Source of the DNA: Megachile rotundata
Taxonomy: Eukaryota > Arthropoda > Insecta > Hymenoptera > Megachilidae
DNA: 64,000 nt
Assembly: GCF_050947335.1 (NCBI RefSeq)
Contig: NC_134993.1
Location: forward strand, 13,330,001-13,394,000
Direction: 5' to 3'
In this document: piece by piece, positions 1 through 10,734 of the stretch
How positions within the stretch are numbered: position 1 is the stretch's first letter
Layout of the letters: the number at the start of each line of letters is the position of its first letter
Made by a program: the position numbers and the translations under genes
Notes under the pieces: generated by a model
Database searches by the model: none
Told to the model about the DNA's origin: nothing
What the model saw: only the letters and a program-made list of their open reading frames with translations

Positions 1-604
1 AATGGCCTGGAAAATAATTCATTCGGAATGTCTTTCGTGATCTACAAACACAATTTGTCGAATATTTTATGTGGATGTTTTTAAAAAGTTTGAAACAATT
101 TTTAATTATGAGGAAGTTAATATGTAGTGTGATATGGTACACAAAATTAAACGTTGACTTTTAATCCTTGAATAAAATCCTTGACTGAATTCATCGACGT
201 TGCAAATGAATTTCCTGCAATTTTTTAAAAGGAGTGAAATATTTTTCTGAAATCCATCAAGTACACAAGTGCTTGTAACACGACTTTTTCAGTTTTGACG
301 CCTATTAAATACAAATGTCAACGCAAAGATGTTAAAAATGCTGCAACAGTGTCAAGACTTAATTTGTTACTTTCATTAATATTTGCATACTTCTAAGAAA
401 TTCTGAAACTATTTTATTACCAAAGGTATTATTTATTTTATATTTGAATCTGGGGTCGAAGTCGTGAATGAAAAAGTTTAAGCGTCCACCTAAAGAAATA
501 ACCCTATTCATATTTGTCAGTTTTCTCGATACTTTCAAAAGATATTCAAAGTCCGAAGGAGAGCAAACCCGGTGAGTAATTCCGTCTTCCCGTTTCCGTT
601 TCAG
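1..604 (+). other. Syx1A intron (5' part of gene off-window)
   Basis: This AT-rich stretch precedes the first recognisable Syx1A exon and ends in a pyrimidine tract and AG acceptor at 603-604. I see no coding exon in it. The N-terminal Ha and most of the Habc region of syntaxin must lie upstream of the window. A GTGAGT-like donor near 571 does not continue a syntaxin frame. Confidence 0.7.
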
Positions 605-3600
605 AAGTCAAAATGGAGTTGGAGGACCTGATGTCCGACATCAAGAAGACGGCCAACAAAGTCAGAGCCAAGTTGAAGGGTAAGTCTCACCGCCCCTCGT
701 CGAAAGAGTCGAATTCTGACACCGTTTCCGCTGTTCAGTGATCGAGCAAAATATCGAGCAGGAAGAGCACACGAACAAATCGTCGGCGGATTTGAGGATA
801 CGCAAGACGCAGCACTCGACGCTTTCCAGGAAGTTCGTCGAGGTGATGACGGAATACAATCGGACGCAAACCGATTACAGAGAGCGGTGTAAGGGGAGGA
901 TACAGCGGCAGCTGGAAATCAGTGAGTCCGAAACGATTTCCTCTACGATACGAGTACGATTTCGTGTTCCTAACCGATCCGAATTGTAGCCGGTAGAACG
1001 ACCACCAACGAGGAACTGGAAGAAATGCTGGAACAAGGAAATCCGGCCGTGTTCACGCAAGGGGTAAGCTTCTCGTTCGTAAATCGCGATACAAATTTTT
1101 CAACGGAGACTTTATCGTAGATCATCATGGAAACGCAACAAGCGAAACAGACCCTCGCCGATATCGAGGCGCGCCACGCCGATATCATCAAATTAGAAAA
1201 CTCGATTAGGGAACTACACGACATGTTCATGGACATGGCGATGTTGGTAGAAAATCAGGTAAGAACAAGTACTCGTAAGGTACCAAGTAGAACAAGAGGC
1301 TAGACAAGGTCCTACAAAGAGACAGAGTGTAGAAGTATATATAAAAAATATATACACAGTATGCAAAAAAGAATATATATTTACACATAACATATTCATC
1401 AGTAATTTATTTTAATAAATATTCTGTCATATCTCTAACACATTCATCTTGTGATACATAGTTTTTTATTTTCTTATAAGTTATGTGTAATAGTCATTAA
1501 AATTGATAAAAATACCTTAGAAGACAATATTATATAATATGTTCAAATTAGATAATATATTCTTTAATTTAAAATTGATAAAAATACCTAAAAGGACAAT
1601 ATTATATAATATATTCAAATTAGATAATATATTCTTTAATTTAAAATTGATAAAAATACATAAAAAGACAATATTATATAATATATTCAAATTAGATAAT
1701 ATATTCTTTAATTTAAAAATGATAAAAAAACCTTAGAAGACAATATTATATAATATATTCAAATTAGATAATATGTTCTTTAATTTAAAATTGATAAAAA
1801 TACCTAAAAAGACAATATTATATAATATATTCAAATTAGATAATGTATTCTTTAATTTAAAATTGATAAAGATACCTAAAAAGACAATATTATATATTAT
1901 ATTCAAATTAGATAATGTATTCTTTAATTTAAAATTGATAAAAATACCTCAAAAGACAATATTATATAATATATTTAAATTAGATAGTATATTCTTTAAT
2001 TTAAAATTGATAATCATTAAAATTGATAAAAAGACAATATTATATAATATATTCAATTAGATAATATATTCTGTAATTTAAATATATTTAAAGCTATTAA
2101 AGATTGACATGAAAGTTTGTTCAATTTGAATTTCCCGCTCTTTTGTACAATTTAAAAAGACAGCATTTTTGAGACATCTAAGGACCGTCATCTCTGGTTT
2201 ACTCTGTAGTACCGAGTACTAAAAGTATATTTTTGCTCCTTGTATTATTTTAAAAGTTTGTAATAAACTAATTATATTTTTTGATATCCAGGGTGAGATG
2301 ATAGATCGCATAGAGTACCACGTGGAACACGCGGTGGACTACGTGCAGACGGCTACGCAGGACACCAAAAAAGCGCTCAAGTATCAAAGCAAAGCCCGAC
2401 GGGTGAGTCCTCGCCAGATTTCACGGGAAATCATCGATTTTTCGTCCGCGTCTAATTGGTCACTTTTTGTTTCTCTCCCTCCCGTCCCGACCGTTCCTTT
2501 TGTTCCTTTCTTTCGCGCCACCCCTTTACGCTTTTTCGACCCGCTTTTCTTTTCTAACCATCCGTGTGCTTACCATTTACTACGATCGCTACTACCGCTA
2601 TTTACTACCGCTACATCTTTGCTGTTACCGGGTTTTCGCGTTTACCGAATAACGACGGCGCTTTCTTCCGTTCTGCGGTCGAAATCGATGCGCGTATCGT
2701 ACACGTACCTATGTATCACGCGTTCCTTGTCCCTTTTGTATTTCTGTGTCTCTACGAGCGTGTACATACGCGCGTTCTTACACGTTTATCTGTTTCGTAT
2801 ACGCCTATGTATGCTGTGTGTATACATGCATCAATCGTATGTGTGTCTCTCTACTTGTGCCGCTCTGTCCTCCTACTACTAACAATCCGAGTGTGCTAAT
2901 TGTGCCTCTGTCCATGAACTGTTTTGTCTCTATGTACTACTACTACTGAAAAAACAAACGACGAACAAACTCTGCGTGACTAACCAGTAACTTGCGCTCT
3001 TTAACTGGTCGTATCGGCTCTTAGGCTGCGTTTATACTGAACGAACATACTGTTATGAGAAACCCTTATCTTTATACTTAATACTGCATACAGAAAGAAA
3101 AAAGTTGTACTCAAACACTTATTAATCTCAAACAGCATTTATTTTGTACTTATTGTAAAAAGAATGCAGTTATACTTTATGTAAATAGAGAAATTTATTT
3201 TATGTACAGGGTAGAAATTTGTATTTGTTAAGTGTAAAAGTTGTGTTGCATAAATGTAATAGGATGTTAGTATTTGTTACATGTAACAGGGTAGAAAGAT
3301 GTTCATTCATATTTATTGAATACAGAATGTGTTTGTTTATATTAAATGTTAAACAGAAAAATATTTTTTATAGTAAATGTTGAAGCAGAGAAAGATATTC
3401 ATATTTGTTGAATACAGAATAGAAAGGTTTGTTTATGTTAAATGGTAGAGAACAGAAAAATATTTGTTTATACTAAATGTTAAAGAATAGGAAGATATTC
3501 ATTTGTTAAATACAGAGTAGAAAAGTATTTATTTATATTAAATGTTTAACAGAAAAATATTTGTTTATATTAAATGTCAAAGAACAGAAAAATTCATTCA

Positions 3601-6600
3601 CATTTGTTGAATAAAGAATAGAAAGGTTTATATATAATATTAAAAAGAAAAATATTTGTTTATACCAAATGTTAAAGAACAGAAAAATATTCACTTGTTA
3701 AATACAGAGTAGAAAAATATTTATTTATATTAAATGTTGAACAGAAAAATATTTGTTTATATTAAATGTTAAACAGAAAAATATTTGTTTATACTAAATG
3801 TCAAAGAACAGAAAAATTCATTCACATTTGTTGAATAAAGAATAGAAAGGTTTATATATAATATTAAAAAGAAAAATATTTGTTTATACCAAATGTTAAA
3901 GAACAGAAAAATATTCACTTGTTAATTACAGAACAGAAAAGTATTTACATTAAATATTAAACAGAAAAATATTAGTTTATATTAAAAGTTAAACAGAAAA
4001 ATTTGTTAAATACAGAAAAGTATTTATTTATATTAAATAAATAAAAAAATTAATTTACTAAATATGTAATAGTAAACCACTTGTAAAATATAAAATCAGA
4101 AACACGTTCACGTTACACGTGAAAAAACCAGAAAATTTCACAAAGGTAGAATAGTTCGTTTATTGTGAACGCAGCCTTACTCGACGAATATATACGTCCT
4201 CGTACGAGGCGATAACCGCGACGCCGGCGATGGACGCGGTATGGTGTATAGTGGCTCCCCACTTGATGTCACTCGGAGGCCGAATACTACCTCTATGAAT
4301 TAAATAACGAAGAACATATAGCGTCGATGGAACACTATGTGACATCAAGTGCGAAGTCAGGTATGGTGGCTTAATCTGGACCTTGAGTGCGCGTGCGATT
4401 AACTCTGGGGCTGATCCTTGAAGGCGATCCACCGGTTACCGTCGTGTCCTGCCCAGCCTATTCCTTCCATCCCACTCTCCCGAATCCTACATCTCAGCTG
4501 GGTGAATTGGTGGACCGCATCGAATACGTCGACATCCACGTGGGCCAAGCCCGGGGCGAGCTGATCAAGGCCGAGGAGTATCGGAACGAGGCTCGGAAGG
4601 TAAACGAATCGGATTCAACGAACGTTCGATCGCCGCCGGATCGCTTTTATCTATCCTTTCGCTCCTCGCGTTCGTCGCTTTTCAACCGGGTCATTCTTTA
4701 TAACGGCGAACGAATTTACACCGCTTTGCATCGTCGAGGATGATTCCTCAAACGAAAGCTGAATTATGACCAGCTCACCGATTCAGTTACGCATGTATCC
4801 ACCAGTAGGCTGACACTTATCCTTAGTCTATTAACGAATCTTGCCGTTTGAAATTTTGTGCATCCTCAAAATATTAACAAGTAGGGTGTGTAATCTTTCA
4901 AGCACAGTAAAAAAATTATTGTTAATAGAATACCTCTTTATTTTAGTTTGTTTTTATTTTTCCTTAGGCTACTGGCTAATCTGAAAAAAAAATGTTAATC
5001 ATCCGCGACGATCGTTCCAAGCGAACACGTGTAAATTCGATTTAAAAAAAGTGAAGTGCTTCTACTTTCCACGATGTCCTAGTTCGACTCGGTTACTTTC
5101 GTTGGTAATTAGTTTGTGCATGGAATCCTGCTAATTAGTTGATATCCTTCGCGATAATTCAAGATGGCGCCGCGTGAACGACCTCGTAATCGCGTAGTTT
5201 TGTTCGCTTCGCTTTCGACCGATCTTGTTATCCGACGTCGGTTGCATGCACGTGACGTCATAGGCCACGTGATCGTAGACCGCTCGTTTGCAAATTCAAG
5301 ATCCTTGTTCGCGAACGGCCCCAGTTAACCTAACCCGATTAGGTACGTAGGCTTTTAGGAAAAAATAGTCACGTAGAAAATTCTTCCTTTCCCTAATTTT
5401 CGTACTTCTATTTTTCTAAATGTATTTATCAATTTTCTGATTCTGAGTTTCATATTTCCCGCTTTGCAAATTTTGTAGAATCTCTAGATCCTGGATTTGT
5501 GGGATTGGTGAAAGTTCTTGGGTCCTCAAGTTTGTAAATTCCTAAATTTTTAGATAGTGTGATCCCTAGGTCCATGAAGTACTAAACCCCAAAATTTCTG
5601 GACACTCAAGTTCCCAGATCTTCATATTCCTACTCTAATCTCCAAATCTTTCAAATTCTCTATCCCCAAATTTGTACACTATGTAATCCCTAGGCTGCCA
5701 AGTTCCTAGATCCCCAAATTCCTAGACCCCCTAATCCCTAGATCTCCAAATTTCTAGATTCCCAAATTTCTAGATCCCCAAATTCCTAGATCCCCTAATC
5801 CCTAGATCTCCAAATCCCTAGATTTCCAAATTTCTAGATTCTCAAATTTCTAGATTCCCAAATTCCTAGATCCCCAAATTCCTAGATCCCCAAATTCCTA
5901 GATCCCCAAATTCCTAGATTCCCAAATTCCTAGACCCCTTAATCCCTAGATCCCCAAATCCCTAGCCCCCCAAATTTCCAAATCCTTAAATTTCCCTATC
6001 TCCAAAACCCTATACCTGTTTTTCAAATTTTTCCTAAATTTTCAAATCCCCAAAATCCCTAAAATTCATAGCCTATATCTTCTCCCAAAGCACATGTAAA
6101 AATTCACTAAATGTACGCACACACAACACGCACAAAAGCTCTTCGTCCGCCATGCTTTTCTATCACCTCACTTTTTTCTTTCCACCTGTTTTGGCTGTCC
6201 GGTTATTCGTTTGCCTGCTAAACTCGCTTGCCTGCTTGCCTGTTTCTCGTTCTTCCTCGGTGTGTCGCAACACGGTCGGATTCGTTGTTCGCTTTCTACG
6301 CCGAATCACGAAGACTTCCTCGGCCGATTTCTCCGCGACTCGACGGTTCCGTAGTGCCGGCAGCTACCGACGGACATCTCACACGACTCGTATCTGTTTT
6401 TTCTGTCCACAGAAAATGATCTTCATCATAATCTGCGTGTTAATATTGGCCGTGATATTAATCTCCATAATAATTGCATGCGTACCGAGGAGCTAAAGGT
6501 TCGTTGAGAGAGTCGGCGCGGGAAGGGAAAGGACGGGAAAGGAAGGGATGGGAAGGGAACGGATAGGAAGGAACGGGGTTAGGAAAGACGGGTCGCTAGA

Positions 6601-8320
6601 AGACGTTGCGCGCGCGATGCTCGATCGAGCGACCACGATGCGAGGAAAATGGCAGGACAAGAAAGAAGACGCGCAAGAGGAGGGTAGGATATGGGGAGAA
6701 GAAAAGAAGAATGGTGTAAAGACGATCGACTCATGGTGTCGGAAATTGCCGAACGCGCGCGCCTCCTTCCTGGCAAACGCGGAACCAGCTTCGCCCAACC
6801 TCCTCGAGCTCCGCTCTATCCCGGCTCTAATCTGTGACTAACTTCGAGGAAGCAGCTACGCTTACTTGCTCGTTAACGCAATAACCGAATAACAACCGTG
6901 CACGTTCCACTAACGACCAGCGTGGATCGATTCCTCCTCGAGTCAGTGGATATCGAGATCGCTATGACGCGTCGCGCAACGAGCTCCTTCCATCCTCCGC
7001 GAAATCGACTCCGTGCTTCGACGTTTCGTGTTTACCTTTTTGGGAGTCCGATTTCGCGAGCTTTAGAGAATTACCGAGCGTGCGACCGCAATACCGTGTG
7101 TTTTGTTCACAGAAATTGATGTTCATCGTTATTTGCCTGACGATAGCGCTCATCATTTTAATAACCATTCTGGTATACGCGTTGTAAGAGAGAAGCACAC
7201 GAGGATTCCAGGGAGAGTCACGCGAGAATCGCGCCTTCTCTTCGCCAGCGCGAACCAATCGGTTCCCTTTGCGTAAAGCGACCGGACTTTAGCCGACGAA
7301 CTATCACCGAGCGACCTTCACTGCCTTTTTGTTCTCGTAATTTTCGGCTTTCCGCGACATGTAACGCTGCTATCGAACGACACTATTAAACGCTTCCAGC
7401 CTTGCGATTCGCACAAAGTCCCTTAGAAATCCCCCCTTTTCTAATGCCCGAATATGTCATCGCCAGAGGTGTCACCGAGACGTACGAGCTCGTTTTGCCG
7501 ACAATATTTTCAAGCTAGCGTTTAAGACTCAATTTATGAATTATTAGAAACAGAAAATCTCTATGGAACGTTCTGGAACCGCAAAAGGATCCCGCGCTGC
7601 AGGACTGCGCATGCGCGGCGCAACCTCGCTGAAACAATATATGTATAAATATGTATATAGATAAAAAAGTGTACTTTGATCGTCCAGGCGTAATTTTAAT
7701 CAGATGACGGAACTTTAGCAAAATTATAGAAGGTAGATCAAAATATACTTTTGTCTGTACATTTGCTTCGCTGACTCCATGTTCGCCGCGCATGCGCAGA
7801 ACGCGTGAACCGGTTCTTGCACGGGGGTTGGAAGTCTTTAATAGTATCGTCGGTACGAATCGAGTGCGAAACTCGTAGAACAGTGACGGGAGGACATGAA
7901 AGATCGCTCGTTTCCGAACGAGGAGGGAGAAGCGTTTCCCTTCGTTGTTTGCGAACGACTCGACGATGCGATTCGATCGATTACGAATCTCGATCGTCGA
8001 TTCGACGACGATGCGTACGGACAGAGTGTTCGTCGAGGCAGGTCGAGCGGCAGACGCAGAGAGGCACCCAAAGAACTGCGATTTAGAAAAAGGATTCGAG
8101 CGGAAAGAGTGGTAACGAAGAGAGACAGGAAGCGCGGTTCAAGGTAGCGACGGAAGGATCGTAGATACGGTAGGGACAAACTATCTAGGGAACCTTTGTA
8201 ATCGATCATTGTATTTTTGCCGATCCATACCGAGCGCAGAAGAAGATCATGATCATGATCTGTCTCGCTATACTCGCCGTTGTTGTGGCCACCACCATCG
8301 GTGGATACTTTGGACTGTGA
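605..8320 (+). CDS. Syx1A: Syntaxin-1A (plasma-membrane Qa-SNARE), partial at 5' end, alternatively spliced
   Basis: Syntaxin 1A is the plasma-membrane Qa-SNARE that pairs with SNAP-25 and synaptobrevin to drive synaptic vesicle fusion. Constitutive exons seen are 605-679, 739-921, 990-1063 and 1121-1258. They encode the end of the Habc bundle (ELEDLM, NIEQEE, RKTQHSTLSRKF), the linker and the first half of the SNARE helix, ending at the zero-layer glutamine (VENQ). They are followed by one of two SNARE-helix exons (2292-2402 or 4498-4599) and one of three membrane-anchor exons (6413-6496, 7113-7187, 8240-8320). Phases 2/1/1/0/0 join without error. Identity to other insect Syx1A proteins, recalled from knowledge of the family, is very high in the constitutive part. 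The start codon and first exons lie outside the window. The canonical form ends at the TGA at 8318-8320. The choice of exons is inferred from sequence, not from transcripts. Confidence 0.95.
1510..2060. repeat. 72-bp tandem repeat array in Syx1A intron
   Basis: An AT-rich unit beginning GACAATATTATATAATAT recurs at 1523, 1595, 1667, 1739, 1811, 1883 and 1955, exactly 72 bp apart, with a last degenerate copy at 2033. Because 72 is a multiple of three, it generates long repetitive open frames that are not genes. It lies between the zero-layer exon and the first alternative SNARE exon of Syx1A. Confidence 0.95.
2292..2402 (+). CDS. Syx1A: Syx1A alternative exon A: canonical C-terminal SNARE half
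   Basis: This phase 0-0 exon of 37 codons encodes the conserved C-terminal half of the Qa-SNARE helix (GEMIDRIEYHVEHAV through KYQSKARR). The a/d layer residues +1 to +8 fall in the normal 3-4 spacing, and the exon ends in the basic juxtamembrane linker. Acceptor AG is at 2290-2291 and the donor is GTGAGT at 2403. It matches canonical syntaxin 1A closely. It is an alternative to the exon at 4498-4599. Confidence 0.93.
2403..3020 (+). other. Syx1A intron, pyrimidine-rich, no gene seen
   Basis: This is intronic sequence after SNARE exon A. An open frame runs in from the exon to 2882 but shows only Ser/Leu/Tyr-rich low-complexity translation with no family resemblance. I regard it as intron read-through. 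Confidence 0.7.
3024..4176. mobile_element. PIF/Harbinger-like non-autonomous element (TIRs, TTA duplication)
   Basis: The ends are inverted repeats: GGCTGCGTTTATACTGAAC at the left and the complement of GGCTGCGTTCACAATAAAC at the right, both followed by GAAC. Each end is bordered by TTA (3021-3023 and 4177-4179), a 3-bp target duplication as used by PIF/Harbinger elements. The interior is AT-rich and made of degenerate repeats around AACAGAAAAATATTTGTTTA, including a segment repeated about 224 bp apart (from 3621 and 3845). No transposase frame is present. It lies in the Syx1A intron between the two alternative SNARE exons. Family assignment is inference from the TIR and target-site size. 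Confidence 0.7.
4498..4599 (+). CDS. Syx1A: Syx1A alternative exon B: variant C-terminal SNARE half
   Basis: This phase 0-0 exon of 34 codons has acceptor AG at 4496-4497 and donor GTAAAC at 4600. It encodes LGELVDRIEY followed by a divergent helix ending EEYRNEARK. The DRIEY core and the EYxxxAR end align with exon A, which supports an old exon duplication. It is three codons shorter and has lost most of the central heptads' identity. The end is more acidic than KYQSKARR. It should replace exon A rather than be added, although including both would keep the frame. Use in transcripts is not shown here. Confidence 0.82.
4741..5480 (+). other. Syx1A intron, no gene seen
   Basis: Unique intronic sequence with no exon-like frame that I can support. 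A locally CpG-rich patch at 5160-5330 includes TGACGTCA-like and CACGTGA motifs (about 5252-5272) that could bind bZIP/bHLH factors. No more can be said from sequence alone. Confidence 0.5.
5480..6060. repeat. Minisatellite of CCCAAATTCCTAGATC-type units
   Basis: A short degenerate unit of 16-17 bp (CCCCAAATTCCTAGATC and close variants) is repeated head to tail, densest at 5700-5960. The same unit family recurs at 42540-43170 and 46100-47320 and, inverted, at 44200-44600. It lies in the intron before the first membrane-anchor exon. Confidence 0.9.
6413..6496 (+). CDS. Syx1A: Syx1A alternative terminal exon 1: membrane anchor with CVPRS tail
   Basis: A TTCTGTCCACAG acceptor precedes a 28-codon exon that starts KMIFIIICV, continues as an uninterrupted hydrophobic helix and ends ACVPRS before TAA. 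It follows either SNARE exon in phase 0. It resembles the other two anchor exons at the start (K-x-[IM]-x-I-x-I-C), pointing to tandem duplication of the anchor exon. The basic PRS tail would lie on the lumenal/extracellular side. Confidence 0.85.
   Translation, partial: KMIFIIICVLILAVILISIIIACVPRS
6497..7112 (+). other. 3' UTR/intron between anchor exons 1 and 2
   Basis: A purine-rich G/A tract (6500-6720) is followed by CpG-rich unique sequence. There is no polyadenylation hexamer AATAAA close after the TAA at 6494-6496, so this isoform may share a more distal 3' end or use a variant signal. The open frames here are compositional. Confidence 0.5.
7113..7187 (+). CDS. Syx1A: Syx1A alternative terminal exon 2: membrane anchor, tailless
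   Basis: A TTTGTTCACAG acceptor precedes a 25-codon exon, KLMFIVICL to LVYAL, stop TAA at 7185-7187. It is hydrophobic throughout and ends within the predicted membrane helix with almost no extracytoplasmic tail. It is in phase with both SNARE exons. The shared first nine positions with exons at 6413 and 8240 indicate common origin. Confidence 0.85.
   Translation, partial: KLMFIVICLTIALIILITILVYAL
7596..7805. mobile_element. Short hairpin (MITE-like) element with GC-rich palindromic ends
   Basis: The two ends are inverted copies of CTGCGCATGCGCGGCG (about 7605-7620 and 7783-7799). Pairing continues inward, for example GTGTACTTTGATC near 7669 against GATCAAAATATACTT near 7736. The whole segment of about 200 bp can fold into a hairpin. 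No coding capacity is visible. A related GC-rich end is present at 36952-36967. It sits in the Syx1A intron between anchor exons 2 and 3. Confidence 0.65.
8240..8320 (+). CDS. Syx1A: Syx1A alternative terminal exon 3: canonical membrane anchor
   Basis: This 27-codon exon starts KKIMIMICL and ends GGYFGL, TGA at 8318-8320. It matches the conventional insect Syx1A anchor, with the KK that completes the ARRKK juxtamembrane basic patch when joined to SNARE exon A. The acceptor CGCAG at 8235-8239 is weaker in pyrimidines than those of the other two anchor exons. Confidence 0.93.
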   Translation, partial: KKIMIMICLAILAVVVATTIGGYFGL

Positions 8321-10734
8321 ACGCCGCAATCGGGTACGTCTTTCACACTTTTTCCCAGTAATGGGCCGCACTTCTGAAAACCAGTTGTATGTTTGGTCAA
8401 AAATTAAACACCTCTTTTTGCAGAACGTTTTAATTGAACGACAGGTTTATCTTGCTGACGTATACAGGGAATCCTACGTCGGTAAAGTAGGGAATGATAT
8501 CAAGGTCAATCGGTAAAAATGTACAGTTTAAAAAATTATATGAATTTATTAGAAAAAACAGTGGGCTCGATACGAGCTTATTACAACAAATTACATTTTT
8601 GACAACTTATCATATACTGAAAAATAAGAACATACAAGTATGTAACTTTTTTATTATTTATAACGCTTGAGTCCATCTGGGACCCATAGAAAAAATGTCT
8701 ATACAATTATATAATTATTTTTAATTCATTGAAAAGTTCTACAAGTGTGTGTTAATATCTTGAACTCAAAGCTCATTGGCCAAATTAAATTTTACTGCAT
8801 AATAAATAAATTAGTAACTTACTAATCTAGATTTGTTAATATACAAAATTTATAGTAAAGTCTAATAGGACTATATAGACTACATAGAACTATACAACTG
8901 TATAGACTATATAAACTATATAGACTGTATAGAAATTACATAGAAATGCAAGTAAAGTCTAAGCAGGTTTTTGGAAGTGCAGCCCTCTGTCGTTAAAGAA
9001 GTTGAATCGAAACGATTGGTTTTCCTTTTTGTGTTCCTTTCTTTCCAGAAAAATCCACACGCGTCGCCGTGGTGTACGTAAACGCGAACCGTCGGCAGCA
9101 CCTGTATCCAGGCGAATCGGCCCTAAACGTTGGACGCGGCGCCCTGTTCGAGTCGAACGATCAGCGTTCCGATCGTGGCAGCATCGACGCCATCTTGGTC
9201 GAAAGCAGTAGCGGCACCTCGCTCGCTCGGTCCGTCAGCCGGTCGTCTCGACTTCGACCTCGTACGCGGCCTCGTCGACGGGCCTTTCGTCCTAGCACGC
9301 CATTCCTCGTTCCACGGATCGCCGTCGAATTCCTCCTTTCGTCGCGCGTACTGCCCATCCGCTATCGCGATACCGAGAAATATCAGGAGCCGAAACGGCC
9401 GTACAAGGAGCACGGTCCACGGCTACGTCAACGACGCGAAGAACGAAGAATCGCCGTCGTCGTCGTCGTCGTAGTTGGAGAAAATTGCCACCCCTTCGTT
9501 CAGCTCCGTCGAGCGAAACCGCTAGTCTCCTCGTTTTTTCCCCGAGACGATCCCCGCCCTCGTAGATGGATTCCTTTTCGATTCTCGGTAGGAAGCTAGA
9601 AACTCCGAGTCGCACGAGCGGCGACATTACCGAACGATCCAACAGCGATTAGCGTAGCCGACGATCGAGGCAACGAGGATCGGCCGGTAGGAAAATCGAG
9701 CCTAAAACCCAATGGAGTTGTCCTGTAACGCGAGACCATCGAGCAATCCCGTCGCGGTATCTTCGGTGGTCGCGGTGTCGTATTACCAAACACCTAGCAA
9801 AGTGCATTCTTTTGACTGTGATTCTTAACCGAGCTTGGAAATTAGTTCTTTACAGACGACGAATAGTTTCGAAGAACGGTCGCGGTAGTAATTTCGACGC
9901 GCACGATGCGTGTATCACGCACACGATCGCTACGCTACATATCACGATTCTACTTATGGCGTAGATGGCCCCTCTCTCTCTTTCTGAATTCCCTACCGTA
10001 ACCGTTCCGGATCGGAGACGAAGCGTGAGGACCGGGCAGACTCGATTTTTACCGTAGAAGCGTGGACGCGTCGATCCGGAACGGTAACGACGGAGCGCGA
10101 TTTACCGACGCGGCGAGGCGTTGACGGAGAGCGAAAAGGACGAATTTCCAAGCCGCGACGTTAGATGCGTAACATCGACGGAAATAATTGTCGCTTTCGA
10201 CGGTGCCATCGGCCGTCGCTCCATCGACGTCTTTGAACGTTACACGAAACGCCATTAGGCTTTGGGCGTGGTAGGAAAACTGTACGCAAGTACCTTGTGA
10301 GAATCGCGAAGAAAATTTGTGGAAGAGTTTCGGTTTTTTTCAGTTCAGCGCGTGGGTAACGCATTCGTTGTCGCGTAAATGATCCGTCGACGACGACGAC
10401 GAGGGCACGCGCGCGCGGTTCACCGAACGATAGACAATTTTCGTTGGTTATGGCAGTTCTAGCGAAATAATTCGTCCAGAGTCGGAAAGATGCGTCGAAA
10501 GCGACTGGAACACGGGGCGCGGATGAAGATCAGCTAGCGAAAGAAGGAGGAGCAACGGGACGTACCGATGATAAGAACACACGCGGACAAGGAGAGAAGA
10601 GGAGATCTATAAAGCTGCAGCAATAATATATAATATAGGTGTTACGGGAGAATAATTAACGCTAATACAATCGTCGACGATAAAGTCTGGATCGTACCGA
10701 ATATATCGTATGTACGCGAGAAACGTATACATAT

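Noticed and set aside
1539..2060. Repetitive frames reading FKLDNIFFNLKLIKI
   Set aside because: Artefact of a 72-bp repeat, whose length is a multiple of three.
2298..2882. Extended open frame from SNARE exon A
   Set aside because: Only the first 35 codons match syntaxin; the rest follows a strong GTGAGT donor and is low complexity.
9069..9599. 176-codon plus-strand frame after Syx1A
   Set aside because: Arg/Ser-rich, with open frames also in the other phases and on the minus strand of the same GC-rich segment; better explained as 3' UTR.
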